A DNA stretch of 64,000 nt from Pseudomonas sp. SCB32 (GCF_009189165.1 NZ_CP045118.1:1054001-1118000), one strand, 5' to 3'; positions 32,638-42,660 are shown, counted from the first letter of the stretch. The notes: generated by a model from the sequence alone, not told the origin. Program-made: numbers and translations.

Positions 32638-34668
32638 GTGAGGACTGTGCTCTATCCGGCCATCGCGCTGATGAACCGCCTGAGCTTCGGCATGAAGTTC
32701 AGCCTGATCAGCGTGCTGTTTTTCCTGCCGATGCTGATCACCAATTTCTATCTGGTGCGTGACTCCTATCGCCAGTTCGTCAGCACCCGCTCCGAACTTC
32801 AAAGCCTGCAGCTGATCGGCAATGGCCAGCAGATCCGCCGCAATGTCGAAGCCTACAACGATCTGCTGCAGATCAACGGCGTGCTCGGCCAGTCCAGCAA
32901 GGGCGGCGGCATCGACGGGCGCATCGCCCAGGTGCACAAGGACCTGCTGGCGCAGATCGGTGCGCTGCAGCCGGTCACCCAGGACGTCGATCAGGTCGCC
33001 GAATTCAACGCCAAGCGCGACGAGTTGCTCAGCTCCCTCAAGGGCGTGGAGAGCGAGGGCTCGCTGCAGAGCAAGGCGGCTACGGCGGCACGCCTGCTCA
33101 GCCAGGTGCAGGTGTTCAACAAGCTGCTGCTGTCCCAGGGCGGGCTGAGCCAGGACGACGCCCGTGACGTGCGCCAGCTCGCCGAACTGATTACCACCGT
33201 GACCCCGCACATTACCCAGACCCTCAGCGTGGGCCGTACCATCGGCTCCGGTGCGCTGGGCCAGGGCTTCCTCAATTCGTCCGCGAGCGACCGCTTCAAT
33301 GACCTGCTGCAGGAGCTGGAAAAGCTCCACGCCGAGTACGGCCTGAAGTTGCAGGACGCCCTGGGCGGCAGTGCCGCCGCGCAGGCCGCGCTGGCCACCG
33401 ACGCCGAGGCCAGCCGCGAAACCCTCAAGAGCCTGGGCAAGCTGTTCGAGGACAAGGTGGTGATGGCCGATACCCTCGACACCCCCTGGGCCAACTTCTA
33501 TGACCAGGTCAGCCAGTCGATGGACAAGACCTACCGCCTCGACGACCAGGTGCTGGCCTTCATCGACCACGCGCTGCAGGAGCGCCTGGCCAGCAAGCAG
33601 CGGCAGATGGTGCTGCTGGTGCTGGCGCTGCTGGTGGTGTTCCTCGCCATCGGCTACCTGTACAGCGGCTTCTACGTCTCCACCCGCACCACCCTCAAGA
33701 GCCTGGGGCAGATGATGGAGCACGTCGCCTCCGGTGACATGACGGTCACCTTCCGCGCGCAGAGCCAGGACGAGCTCGGCGAGCTCGGGCAGGCCTTCAA
33801 CCAGACGGTGGCGAGGATTCACGACCTCATCGAGCAGGTCGGCCGCACCGTCGCCGAGGTCGAGCGGCAGACCGTGCGGGTCGAGTCGGTATCCGCCGAG
33901 AGCAACCAGGCCGTGACCGGCCAGCGCAACCAGATCGAGCAGGTCGCCACGGCGATGAACCAGATGGCGGCCACTGCCCAGGAGGTGGCGCGCAGCGCCG
34001 CCGTGGCGGTGGGCAGCGCGCACAATGTCAACCAGGAAACCGCCAGCGGCCGCGCCCTGGTGGAGTCCCAGGTGGGCAGCATCCAGCGCCTGGCCGGCGA
34101 GATCGACGAGTCGGTGGCGGTGATCAACCAGTTGGCGGCCGACAGCGCCTCCATCAGCCGCGTGCTGGATGTGATCAAGGGCATCGCCGAACAGACCAAC
34201 CTGCTTGCGCTCAACGCCGCCATCGAAGCGGCGCGGGCTGGCGAGCAGGGCCGCGGTTTCGCGGTGGTGGCCGACGAGGTGCGCACGCTGGCCAAGCGCA
34301 CCCAGCAGTCCACCGAGGAAATCGAGCAGATGATCGCCCGCCTGCAGAACGGCGTGGGCGCGGCGGTGAAGGCGATGGGCAGCAGTCATCACACCGCCGA
34401 TGGCACTGTGAGTCAGTCGGAGCAGGTGCAGCTGGCGCTGGAGAACATCCTCCAGGCGGTGGGCGCCATCGTCGACCAGAACCAGCAGATCGCCGCCGCC
34501 GCCGAGCAGCAGACGGCGGTCGCCCATGACATCGACCAGAACATCGTGCAGATCAACCAGGCCGGTGAGCGCACCGCCGAAGGCGCCAGCGAGACCGAGC
34601 GCGCCAGCCGCGAGCTGACCGGGCAGGTGGTCGAGCTCAAGCGCCTGATTGGCGCGTTCCGGGTCTGA
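32638..34668 (+). CDS. methyl-accepting chemotaxis protein
   Basis: The product has 676 residues and corresponds by position to the chemoreceptor beside ampE in P. aeruginosa (PA4520). It has a first membrane helix at about 20-40, a large periplasmic helical ligand domain (about 45-320), a second membrane helix (LLVLALLVVFLAIGYLYSGF), a HAMP segment, and the signalling tip EQTNLLALNAAIEAARAGEQ followed by GRGFAVVADEVR. The GTG start has AGGAGA 7 bases upstream. The ligand is unknown. Confidence 0.93.
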   Translation: MRTVLYPAIALMNRLSFGMKFSLISVLFFLPMLITNFYLVRDSYRQFVSTRSELQSLQLIGNGQQIRRNVEAYNDLLQINGVLGQSSKGGGIDGRIAQVHKDLLAQIGALQPVTQDVDQVAEFNAKRDELLSSLKGVESEGSLQSKAATAARLLSQVQVFNKLLLSQGGLSQDDARDVRQLAELITTVTPHITQTLSVGRTIGSGALGQGFLNSSASDRFNDLLQELEKLHAEYGLKLQDALGGSAAAQAALATDAEASRETLKSLGKLFEDKVVMADTLDTPWANFYDQVSQSMDKTYRLDDQVLAFIDHALQERLASKQRQMVLLVLALLVVFLAIGYLYSGFYVSTRTTLKSLGQMMEHVASGDMTVTFRAQSQDELGELGQAFNQTVARIHDLIEQVGRTVAEVERQTVRVESVSAESNQAVTGQRNQIEQVATAMNQMAATAQEVARSAAVAVGSAHNVNQETASGRALVESQVGSIQRLAGEIDESVAVINQLAADSASISRVLDVIKGIAEQTNLLALNAAIEAARAGEQGRGFAVVADEVRTLAKRTQQSTEEIEQMIARLQNGVGAAVKAMGSSHHTADGTVSQSEQVQLALENILQAVGAIVDQNQQIAAAAEQQTAVAHDIDQNIVQINQAGERTAEGASETERASRELTGQVVELKRLIGAFRV

Positions 34669-34688
34669 GAAAGGGTTTTCATCAGCAG

Positions 34689-34739
34689 CCCGGTATCCGC
34701 GTGAGCGCAAGGACGCTTCCCCATCTCGCGGATACCGGG
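34689..34739. repeat. inverted repeat after the chemoreceptor gene
   Basis: CCCGGTATCCGCG (34689-34701) is the inverse of CGCGGATACCGGG (34727-34739). The loop of 25 bases and lack of a T-run argue against a simple terminator. Confidence 0.5.
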
Positions 34740-34781
34740 TTGTCGGTGAATTCAGGTTCATGATCGAGTGCTTGTGACCCT

Positions 34782-34859
34782 GTAGGAGCGAGCTTGCTCG
34801 CGAACAGATGTCCCCTATGACGCCATCGCCGGGTGGTTCGCGAGCAAGCTCGCTCCTAC
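34782..34859. repeat. REPIN, GTAGGAGCGAGCTTGCTCGC class
   Basis: Two inverted REP units, GTAGGAGCGAGCTTGCTCGC and its complement, face each other across about 35 bases. This is the common REP class of Pseudomonas. A degenerate half unit (GCGCTCCTACAAGAGC) lies at 34955-34970 before tatD. Confidence 0.9.
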
Positions 34860-34976
34860 GAAGAGCACGAGAGCGAATCGCGCAGCTTCGCTGTTACCCG
34901 TTCAATCCCGAGTTTCCCGGAGGAGCGGGCCATGCCCGCGATCGCGCCCATGGGGCGCTCCTACAAGAGCAGCGGC

Positions 34977-35756
34977 TCAGGTCCAGCCGAACAACTCCAT
35001 CGCGTTGCGCGTGCTGGCGCTCGCCAGTTCTTCCGGGCTGACGCCCTTGAGCTCCGCCAGCGCCGCGCAGATCTCCGGAAGGTGTTCGGGGCTGTTGCGC
35101 ACGTAGGGATACATGGCCGGCGCCATGTCCGGCGAGTCGGTCTCCAGCACGATGGACTCCAGCGGAATCTCCGGTACCACCTTGCGCAGGCGGTTGGCCT
35201 GCGGCCAGGTTGGCGCACCGCCCAGCCCCAGGCGGAAACCCAGCTTGAGGTACTCGCGGGCTTCCTCGCGGCTGCCGGCGAAGGCATGGATGATGCCCTG
35301 GCGCTCGGACCTGAAGCGCTTGAGGGTAGCGATCACCGCCGCATGGGAGCGGCGCACGTGCAGCAGCACCGGCAGTTCGAAGTCGATGGCGGCGCGCAGC
35401 TGATCCTCGAAGATCGCCTGTTGGCCGTCACGGTCGAGGTCTTCCAGGTAGTAGTCCAGGCCGATTTCACCCACTGCGCAGAGCTTGGGATGACCCGCCA
35501 GGCGCTCCAGCCAGTCACGCAGCGCCGTCAGGTGCTCGGGCCGATGGCGCGCCAGGTAGATCGGGTGTAGCCCGATGGCGGCATACAGGTCGGGTTCTTG
35601 CTCGACCAGTGTCCAGACGTCCTCCCAGTTCTCGCGGGACACCCCTAGCAGCACCTGACGGATCACCCCGCGCTCGCGGCTGCGCTGTAGCACCGCCTGA
35701 CGGTCGTCGGCGAAGTCCGGGCAGTCGAGGTGGTTGTGGGTGTCGATCAGCTGCAT
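34977..35756 (-). CDS. TatD-family metal-dependent hydrolase
   Basis: The product has 259 residues. TatD enzymes are TIM-barrel metal-dependent DNases/hydrolases. Visible residues: IDTHNHLD with the HxH motif (His7, His9), GEIGLDYY with the metal-binding Glu, LLHVRRSH, FAGSREEA, LETDSPD at about 205. The start lies 4 bases after the fruR stop, so it is probably transcribed with fruR. Exact TatD subfamily (YcfH- or YjjV-like) not resolved. Confidence 0.9.
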   Translation of the reverse strand: MQLIDTHNHLDCPDFADDRQAVLQRSRERGVIRQVLLGVSRENWEDVWTLVEQEPDLYAAIGLHPIYLARHRPEHLTALRDWLERLAGHPKLCAVGEIGLDYYLEDLDRDGQQAIFEDQLRAAIDFELPVLLHVRRSHAAVIATLKRFRSERQGIIHAFAGSREEAREYLKLGFRLGLGGAPTWPQANRLRKVVPEIPLESIVLETDSPDMAPAMYPYVRNSPEHLPEICAALAELKGVSPEELASASTRNAMELFGWT

Positions 35757-35760
35757 GGTC

Positions 35761-36753
35761 TTACTCCGTGCGCAGTTTCAGGGTGCGCGCGACGGGATGT
35801 ACGCCGGGGGTGTAGCTGTTCTGTTCTATCGCGCTCAGCGCCAGGTCCAGGGCCCGCTCGGCGATCAATGCGTGCTGCTGGGAGATCGCATTGACCTTCA
35901 GCGGGACGAAGTCGAGCAGCTGGGTGTCGCCGAAGGTGGCGATGCGCAGCCCCGCGGGCCAGCCCTCGGGCCGGGCCTGGAGCACGTCGAAGACACCTTC
36001 GAGCAGGACGTAGGAGGTGGTGATCAGCGCATCGGGCAACTGGCCCTGAAGCGCCAGCAACTCTTCCATCAGCCGGCGGCCGCAGTCACGGCTGAATGTC
36101 TCGCCGTGCTCGACCAGGACCTGTCCCTTGAAGTCGCGCAGCGCGCTACGGAAGCCCGCCGCCCGCTCCTGGCTGATGATCAGTTCCGAGCGCGCGCCGA
36201 GCAGGGCGATGCTCCGTGGCGCCGGGTTCAGCAGGCTGGCGGTGAGGCGCTGGCAGGCCTCGCGGTCGTCGCTGACCACCGAGCAGAAGCGCTGTGGATC
36301 GAGCTGGCGGTCCACTGCGATCACCGGCACGCCGATGGCCAGCAGGCGGGCCAGGCTGTCGTCGTTGCCCGGCAGGCAGCTGGCGACGATCAGCGCATCG
36401 CAACGTCGCGCGCGGAACAGGTTGAGTACCTGGCGCTCGGTATCGGGCTCGTCGTCGGAGCTGGCGATCAGCAACTGGTAGCCACGGGCCCGGGCGCCCT
36501 GTTCGAGCAGCTTGGCCAGCTTGGCGTAGCTGGGATTTTCCAGGTCCGGGAGGACGAAGCCGAGGGTACGGGTCTGGCCGCGGCGCAGGCTGGCGGCCTG
36601 CTGGTCCGGGTGGTAGCCGTGCTCTTCGATCACCGCGCGCACGCGCTCCACCGTGGCGGCGCTGATGCGTCGCTGCACGGCCTTGCCGTTGATCACATAG
36701 CTGGCGGTGGTGACCGAAACACCGGCCAGGCGGGCGATATCACTGAGTTTCAA
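35761..36753 (-). CDS. fruR: fructose operon regulator FruR (Cra-like, LacI family)
   Basis: A LacI-family repressor of the fru operon, which responds to fructose 1-phosphate in pseudomonads. The conserved start (M/V)KLSDIARLAGVSVTTASYVI begins at a TTG at 36753; an upstream GTG at 36792 is possible but adds 13 residues not typical of the family. The headpiece (residues 1-60) is followed by the periplasmic-binding-like effector domain (LGFVLPDLENPSYAKL, LIASSDDEP, PVIAVDRQLD). It is divergent from fruB, and an operator-like dyad lies between them. Confidence 0.9.
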   Translation of the reverse strand: MKLSDIARLAGVSVTTASYVINGKAVQRRISAATVERVRAVIEEHGYHPDQQAASLRRGQTRTLGFVLPDLENPSYAKLAKLLEQGARARGYQLLIASSDDEPDTERQVLNLFRARRCDALIVASCLPGNDDSLARLLAIGVPVIAVDRQLDPQRFCSVVSDDREACQRLTASLLNPAPRSIALLGARSELIISQERAAGFRSALRDFKGQVLVEHGETFSRDCGRRLMEELLALQGQLPDALITTSYVLLEGVFDVLQARPEGWPAGLRIATFGDTQLLDFVPLKVNAISQQHALIAERALDLALSAIEQNSYTPGVHPVARTLKLRTE

Positions 36754-36824
36754 CGCGATGGGCTGCCGACAATTGGGGGCTTCAAGGATCACGCATTATC
36801 GAGTAACGTTCCAGTCTCAATAGG

Positions 36825-36836
36825 TGAAACGATTCA
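36825..36836. promoter_or_regulatory. Cra/FruR operator candidate
   Basis: TGAAACGATTCA lies between fruR and fruB. It closely resembles the P. putida Cra operator TTAAACGTTTCA as I recall it and is a near-perfect dyad. It lies 132 bases before the fruB start. Confidence 0.6.
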
Positions 36837-36967
36837 GCATTCCATGTGGACATTGCCTGAAAGCCGCTCCGGCGGCCGAGAAATCCACAGGTTCTAAGCT
36901 GTTCACCATACAAGCGGAAGACCGCCCCACGACGCCGGAGCACAGCTGCGCCGGCGAGGAGATCGCG

Positions 36968-39853
36968 ATGCTCGAACTGAACGCGCAGCAGGTTCGCATG
37001 GACCAGCGCGCCGCCGACAAGCAGGCCGCCCTGGCCTTGCTCGGCGCGGCCCTGGAGGACGACGGACTGGTCGCCGCCGGCTATCTCGCCGGTCTGCAGG
37101 CCCGCGAAGCGCAGGGCTCCACCTACCTTGGCCAGGGCATCGCGATACCCCACGGCACACCGGACACCCGCCACCTGGTACAGCGGACCGGTGTGCGCCT
37201 GATGCATTTCCCCGAGGGCGTCGCCTGGGGGGATGGGCAAGTGGTGCACCTGGCCATCGGCATCGCCGCCAAGTCAGACGAACACCTGCGCCTGCTGCAA
37301 TTGCTGACCGTTGCCCTGGGGGATGGCGAGATGGGCGAGGCTTTGCGCCTGGCCGGGAGTCCTGAAGCTGTCCTGCAACTGCTGCGTGGCGCGCCACAGA
37401 CGTTGCTGCTGGATACGCAACTGGTCGGCCTGGGCGTCGTCGCTGAGGACTTCGACGAGCTTACCGTGCTGGGCGCGCGCCGGCTGAAGAAGGCTGGCTG
37501 CGTCGAACCCGGCTTCGCCGCCGAGTTGCACGGCAGCGAGGCGCTGCCGCTGGGTGACGGGCTCTGGTGGCTGCACAGCGCCGAGCGCGTCTCGCGGCCG
37601 GGCCTGGCCTTCGTCACCCCGCAGCGCGAGCTGAATCATGCCGGGTTGCCGGTGCGCGGGCTGTTCTGCCTGGCCAGCCGGGGCGATACGCACCGGGCGA
37701 TGTTCGAACGCCTGTGCGACCTGCTGGTGGACGGCCGCGCGGGTGAGCTGGCGCTGGCCACGACCAGCCGCCATGTGCTGGAGGCCCTGGGCGGCGAGCT
37801 GCCGGTCGACTGGCCGAGCGTGCGGGTGCCGCTGGCCAACCCGCACGGGCTGCATGCTCGCCCGTCGCAGGTATTGATGCTGCTGGCGCGGGACTTCGAG
37901 GGCGAAATTCGCGTGCGCATCGCCGAAGCCGATAGTGCGCCGGTGTCGATCCGCAGCCTGAGCAAGCTGCTCAGCCTCGGCGCGCGGCGTGGGCAGGTGC
38001 TGGAGTTCTTCGCCGAGCCGGAGATCGCCGAGCGCGCGCTGGAGGCCGTGCGCCTGGCGGTGGAGCAGGGGCTGGGCGAGGAAGTCGAGCCGCTGCCCGA
38101 AACCTCCGGGCCCACTGCCGAAGTCGTTGAGGCCATCGAAGCGCAAGCGCCCGCCGCGCCGGAAGCGGGCAGCCGCCTGCAGGCCATTGCCGCGTCTCCC
38201 GGGATCGCCAGCGGGCCCGCTTATCTGCAGGTCGAGCGCCACTTGCGGTTCGCCGAGCGCGGCGAATCCGTCGAGGCCGAGCGCCGGCGCCTGGATGAGG
38301 CGCAGGAGGCGATTTCCGCCGAGATCGAGGCGCTGGTGAAGCGCACCCAGGTCAAGGCCATCCGCGACATCTTCGTCACCCACCAGGCCTTGCTGGAGGA
38401 CCCGGAGCTGGCCGACGAAGTGCAGTCGCGCCTGGCCGAAGGCGCCAGCGCGGAGGCCGCCTGGAGCCAGGTGATCGAACGGGTCGCCAGTGAGCAGGAA
38501 GCGCTGCGCGACGCCCTGCTGGCGGAGCGTGCCGCCGACCTGCGCGACGTTGGTCGTCGAGTGCTGGCGCGCCTGTGCGGCGCAATGGGCAGCATGGCGC
38601 CGGAGCGACCGTACATCCTGGTGATGGACGAGGTCGGCCCCTCCGATGTTGCGCGGCTGGACCGCGAGCGGGTGGCCGGCATTCTCACCGCACGCGGCGG
38701 GGCGACCTCGCATAGCGCGATCATTGCCCGCGCGTTGGGCATCCCTGCGCTGGTGGGCGCTGGCGCCGCAGTGCTGGCGCTGGCCCCCGATACTCTACTG
38801 TTGCTCGACGGTGATCACGGCGAACTGCTGGTTTCACCGAGTGCCGAGTCACTGGCCGAGGCCGAGCGTCGGCGTGATCAGCGGCGGCGCCGGGCCGAAC
38901 GGGCTGAGGCGCGCCGTCATGAACCGGCGATCACCCGCGACGGCCACGGGGTGGCGGTCTGCGCCAATCTCGGCGACACCTCCGGCGCCGCGGCAGCGGT
39001 GGAGCAGGGCGCGGAAGGCGTTGGCCTGCTGCGTACCGAATTCGTGTTCATGGACAACCCCCAGGCGCCGGATGAGGCGATGCAGGAGGCCGAGTACCGC
39101 CGCGTGCTCGACGCCCTCGACGGACGTCCGCTGGTGGCGCGCACGCTCGATGTGGGCGGCGACAAGCCGCTGCCTTACTGGCCGATCCCGCAGGAGGAGA
39201 ACCCCTACCTTGGCGTGCGCGGGGTGCGCCTGACCCTGCAGCGTCCGCAAATCTTCCAGACCCAGCTGCGCGCGTTGCTGCGGGCCGCCGCCGGACGCCC
39301 GCTGCGCATCATGTTCCCGATGGTCGGGCAGGTGCAGGAGTGGCGGCAGGCGCGCGACCTGACCCGGCAGCTCTGCGTGGAGCTGGGCGGCGAGCACGAC
39401 CTGCAACTGGGCATCATGGTCGAGGTGCCGTCGGCGGCATTACTGGCTCCGGTGTTGGCGCAGGAGGTGGACTTCTTCAGCGTCGGCACCAACGACCTGA
39501 CCCAATACACCCTGGCCATCGACCGTGGCCATCCGACCCTCTCGACGCAGGCCGATGGTCTGCACCCGGCGGTGTTGCAACTGATCGACATCACCGTGCG
39601 CGCGGCCCATGCCCACGGCAAGTGGGTGGGCGTCTGCGGCGAACTGGCGGCGGATGTGCAGGCCGTGCCGCTGCTGGTGGGGTTGGGAGTGGATGAGTTG
39701 AGCGTGTCGGCGCGCAGCATCCCGCTGGTGAAGGCGCGGGTGCGAGAGCTCGAGTTGCCGGTTGCCCGTGAACTGGCGCAGGCCGTGCTGGCCCTGGGTT
39801 CCGCTGCCGAGGTGCGCGAACGCGTCGCCCAGGCCCTGCCGGAGGTGAACTGA
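36968..39853 (+). CDS. fruB: fructose PTS multidomain phosphotransferase (EIIA-HPr-EI)
   Basis: This 961-residue protein carries phosphate from PEP to the fructose permease FruA. Three domains in order: EIIA-Fru with IPHGTPD (phosphorylated His62), HPr with NPHGLHARPS (His296), and enzyme I with GGATSHSAI (His582) and the C-terminal PEP-binding half (GVGLLRTEF, FFSVGTNDLTQYT). The ATG at 36968 has AGGAG 7 bases upstream; the 48 codons before it look non-coding. Pseudomonads use this dedicated fructose PTS as their main sugar PTS. It overlaps fruK by one base (TGATG). Confidence 0.96.
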   Translation: MLELNAQQVRMDQRAADKQAALALLGAALEDDGLVAAGYLAGLQAREAQGSTYLGQGIAIPHGTPDTRHLVQRTGVRLMHFPEGVAWGDGQVVHLAIGIAAKSDEHLRLLQLLTVALGDGEMGEALRLAGSPEAVLQLLRGAPQTLLLDTQLVGLGVVAEDFDELTVLGARRLKKAGCVEPGFAAELHGSEALPLGDGLWWLHSAERVSRPGLAFVTPQRELNHAGLPVRGLFCLASRGDTHRAMFERLCDLLVDGRAGELALATTSRHVLEALGGELPVDWPSVRVPLANPHGLHARPSQVLMLLARDFEGEIRVRIAEADSAPVSIRSLSKLLSLGARRGQVLEFFAEPEIAERALEAVRLAVEQGLGEEVEPLPETSGPTAEVVEAIEAQAPAAPEAGSRLQAIAASPGIASGPAYLQVERHLRFAERGESVEAERRRLDEAQEAISAEIEALVKRTQVKAIRDIFVTHQALLEDPELADEVQSRLAEGASAEAAWSQVIERVASEQEALRDALLAERAADLRDVGRRVLARLCGAMGSMAPERPYILVMDEVGPSDVARLDRERVAGILTARGGATSHSAIIARALGIPALVGAGAAVLALAPDTLLLLDGDHGELLVSPSAESLAEAERRRDQRRRRAERAEARRHEPAITRDGHGVAVCANLGDTSGAAAAVEQGAEGVGLLRTEFVFMDNPQAPDEAMQEAEYRRVLDALDGRPLVARTLDVGGDKPLPYWPIPQEENPYLGVRGVRLTLQRPQIFQTQLRALLRAAAGRPLRIMFPMVGQVQEWRQARDLTRQLCVELGGEHDLQLGIMVEVPSAALLAPVLAQEVDFFSVGTNDLTQYTLAIDRGHPTLSTQADGLHPAVLQLIDITVRAAHAHGKWVGVCGELAADVQAVPLLVGLGVDELSVSARSIPLVKARVRELELPVARELAQAVLALGSAAEVRERVAQALPEVN

Positions 39854-40788
39854 TGGCGCGCATCCTCACCGTGACCCTGAATCCCGCACTGGACCTGACG
39901 GTACGCCTGCCCCGGCTCGACGTCGGCGAGGTCAACCGCAGCGAGTCGGTGCTCAGCCAGGCGGCCGGCAAGGGGCTGAACGTCGCCCAGGTGCTGGCCG
40001 ACCTCGGGCACTCCCTGAGCGTGACCGGCTTCCTCGGGGCGGACAACGCCCCGCCATTCGAGGCGCTGTTCCAGCGCCGTGGTTTCGTCGATGCCTTCGT
40101 CCGCGTGCCGGGGGAAACCCGCAGCAATATCAAGCTGGCCGAAGGCGGCGGACGCATCACCGACATCAACGGCCCCGGCCCTGAGGTGAGTGCCCCTGAG
40201 CAGGATGCCTTGCTCGACCGTCTTGACCGCATAGCCAGCGAGCATGAGCTGGTGGTGGTCGCCGGCAGCCTGCCGCGCGGTGTCGATCCCGACTGGTTGC
40301 GCGAATTGCTGCTACGGCTGGGGCGGCGCGGCCTGAAGGTGGCGTTCGACAGCAGCGGTGCGGCTCTGCGCGCCGGGCTCGACGCGGCGCCCTGGCTGAT
40401 CAAGCCGAACGATACCGAGCTGGCCGAAGCCTGCGGCCAGCCTCTCGATACGCCAGCGGCGCTGGCGGCGCAGGCCGAGGCGCTGCGTGCGCGGGGTATC
40501 GAGCAGGTGGTGTTGTCCCAGGGCGCCGAGGGTGTGCGCTGGTTCGGCCCTCTGGGGAACTGGAGGGCCGTTCCGCCGAAGGTCGAGGTGGCGAGCACGG
40601 TGGGAGCGGGTGACTCGCTGCTCGCCGGCATGCTGCACGGCCTGCTGGAAGGCTGGCCGGCCGAGCGCGTGCTGCGCCATGCCACGGCGGTGGCTGCGCT
40701 GGCGGTCACCCAGTTCGAGTTCGGCATCGGCGATGCGCCGCGCCTGATCCAGATTCAAGACGGCGTGCAGGTCCAGGCCCAGGCCTGA
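39853..40788 (+). CDS. fruK: 1-phosphofructokinase FruK
   Basis: FruK phosphorylates fructose 1-phosphate to fructose 1,6-bisphosphate. The product has 311 residues. PfkB-family features: NPALDLTV at the N-terminus, AAGKGLNVAQVL, and STVGAGDSLLAGML near 253-266 with the catalytic Asp of GAGD. It overlaps fruB, and fruA follows 30 bases downstream, giving the standard fruBKA operon. Confidence 0.96.
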   Translation: MARILTVTLNPALDLTVRLPRLDVGEVNRSESVLSQAAGKGLNVAQVLADLGHSLSVTGFLGADNAPPFEALFQRRGFVDAFVRVPGETRSNIKLAEGGGRITDINGPGPEVSAPEQDALLDRLDRIASEHELVVVAGSLPRGVDPDWLRELLLRLGRRGLKVAFDSSGAALRAGLDAAPWLIKPNDTELAEACGQPLDTPAALAAQAEALRARGIEQVVLSQGAEGVRWFGPLGNWRAVPPKVEVASTVGAGDSLLAGMLHGLLEGWPAERVLRHATAVAALAVTQFEFGIGDAPRLIQIQDGVQVQAQA

Positions 40789-40818
40789 CCCGTACCGCCT
40801 CCAGAACAACAAGAGGTT

Positions 40819-42570
40819 ATGAAGATGAACCTTGCCCTCATCACCGCCTGCCCGAATGGTCAGATCACCAGTGTGCTCAGCGCGCGCCTGCTGCGTGCTG
40901 CGGCCGAGCGCCTGGGCTGGTCGGTGTGCGTCGAACAGCGCGACCCGCAGCATCCCGAACGCCAGCTCTCCGAAGCTCAGATCGCGGCGGCCGACTGGGT
41001 GCTGGTGGTCAGCGCACAGCCGCTGGACCTCTCGCGCTTCGTTGGCAAACGTCTGCTACAGATTCGTCCGGCCGAGGCGCTGGCCGATCCCGCCGCCTTC
41101 CTCCAGCGCGCTGTGCAAGATGCGGAGGTCTGCCGGGCCGACGACTCACCGAGCGTCACCACTGGGACCGCGCGTGCGGTGAAACTGGTGGCGGTCACGG
41201 CCTGCCCGACCGGGGTGGCGCACACTTTCATGGCCGCCGAGGCCTTGCAGCAGGCCGCGCAGCAGATGGGCTACGGGCTGAAGGTGGAGACCCAGGGCTC
41301 GGTCGGTGCACGCAATCCACTGAGCGCCGAGGACATTGCCGACGCCGATGTGGTTCTGCTGGCGGCGGACATCGAAGTGAACACCGAGCGTTTTGCCGGC
41401 AAGCGCATCTTCCGCTGCGGCACCGGGGTGGCGCTGAAGCAGCCGCAGGCGATCCTCGATCGCGCGTTGAGGGAGGCGGTAGAGGAGTCCGCCACGGCAG
41501 CCGGCAGCGGCACGGCAGCGGGGAAGAGCGAGGCGCGCGGGGTGTACAAGCACCTGCTCACCGGCGTGTCCTTCATGCTGCCGATGGTGGTGGCGGGCGG
41601 TCTGTTGATCGCGCTGTCGTTCGTCTTCGGTATCGAGGCGTTCAAGCAGCAAGGCACTTTGGCGGCCGCGCTGATGCAGATCGGCGGCGAGGCGGCGTTC
41701 AAGCTGATGGTGCCGATGCTCGCCGGTTACATCGCCTGGTCCATCGCCGACCGTCCGGGGTTGGCGCCGGGGATGATCGGCGGCCTGCTGGCGAGCACCC
41801 TGGGCGCGGGCTTCCTGGGCGGCATCGTCGCCGGGCTGCTGGCCGGGTACTGCGCGCGGGCCATCGCGCAGTGGCTTCCGCTGCCGGACAGCGTCGCCGC
41901 ACTCAAACCAATCCTGATCATTCCGCTGCTGGCCAGCCTGTTCACCGGGTTGGTGATGATCTACGTGGTGGGCTCGCCGGTGGCGGCGATGATGCATTCG
42001 CTGACGGGCTTCCTCGCTGGTATGGGCACCACCAATGCCATCCTGCTGGGGCTGCTGCTGGGCGGGATGATGTGCGTCGACCTCGGTGGCCCGATCAACA
42101 AGGCGGCCTATGCCTTCTCGGTCGGCCTGCTGGCTTCGCAGAGCTATGCGCCGATGGCGGCGGTGATGGCGGGAGGCATGGTCCCGCCGATCGGCATGGG
42201 CATCGCCACCCTGCTGGCGCGGCGCAAGTTCGCCCAGAGCGAGCGCGAAGCAGGCAAGGCGGCGCTGGTGCTGGGGCTGTGCTTCATCTCCGAGGGTGCG
42301 ATTCCCTTCGCCGCCAAGGACCCGCTGCGGGTGATCCCGGCCAGCATCGTGGGCGGCGCGCTGACCGGTGCGCTGTCGATGCTGTTCGGTTGCAAGCTGC
42401 TGGCGCCCCATGGAGGGCTCTTCGTGCTGCTGATTCCCAACGCAATGAACCACGCGTTGCTGTACCTGCTGGCGATTGCCCTGGGCAGCGTGGTGACGGG
42501 CGTGCTCTATGCCGTGCTCAAGCGCTCGGAGGCGGCGCCGATGATGGTGATGGGCGAGCCCGCCCGGTAG
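40819..42570 (+). CDS. fruA: fructose PTS permease FruA (EIIBC)
   Basis: The product has 583 residues. It takes up fructose and phosphorylates it to fructose 1-phosphate. The N-terminus holds two IIB-like domains: a first with ITACPNGQITSVLSA and a second with VTACPTGVAHTFMAAEA, the latter carrying the usual phosphorylated Cys. From about residue 240 the protein has eight to ten membrane helices (IIC). AAGAGG precedes the ATG at 40819; a second ATG two codons later is possible. It ends the fruBKA operon and is convergent with ugd. Confidence 0.95.
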   Translation: MKMNLALITACPNGQITSVLSARLLRAAAERLGWSVCVEQRDPQHPERQLSEAQIAAADWVLVVSAQPLDLSRFVGKRLLQIRPAEALADPAAFLQRAVQDAEVCRADDSPSVTTGTARAVKLVAVTACPTGVAHTFMAAEALQQAAQQMGYGLKVETQGSVGARNPLSAEDIADADVVLLAADIEVNTERFAGKRIFRCGTGVALKQPQAILDRALREAVEESATAAGSGTAAGKSEARGVYKHLLTGVSFMLPMVVAGGLLIALSFVFGIEAFKQQGTLAAALMQIGGEAAFKLMVPMLAGYIAWSIADRPGLAPGMIGGLLASTLGAGFLGGIVAGLLAGYCARAIAQWLPLPDSVAALKPILIIPLLASLFTGLVMIYVVGSPVAAMMHSLTGFLAGMGTTNAILLGLLLGGMMCVDLGGPINKAAYAFSVGLLASQSYAPMAAVMAGGMVPPIGMGIATLLARRKFAQSEREAGKAALVLGLCFISEGAIPFAAKDPLRVIPASIVGGALTGALSMLFGCKLLAPHGGLFVLLIPNAMNHALLYLLAIALGSVVTGVLYAVLKRSEAAPMMVMGEPAR

Positions 42571-42660
42571 GGCAGGGAGCGCAGTGAATAGCCCAAAAAA
42601 CAGTTCTTCTTGCGAAGGTTGGCAGCGGCGAGCCACGACTCTGGCCCGGCGCTGCTCCGC

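Noticed and set aside
32533..34761. 742-codon minus-strand frame
   Set aside because: It is antisense to the chemoreceptor gene and has the H/L/G-rich composition of an antisense shadow.
40926..42587. 553-codon frame overlapping fruA
   Set aside because: It is a shifted frame of fruA, with repetitive G/R-rich sequence and no domain.
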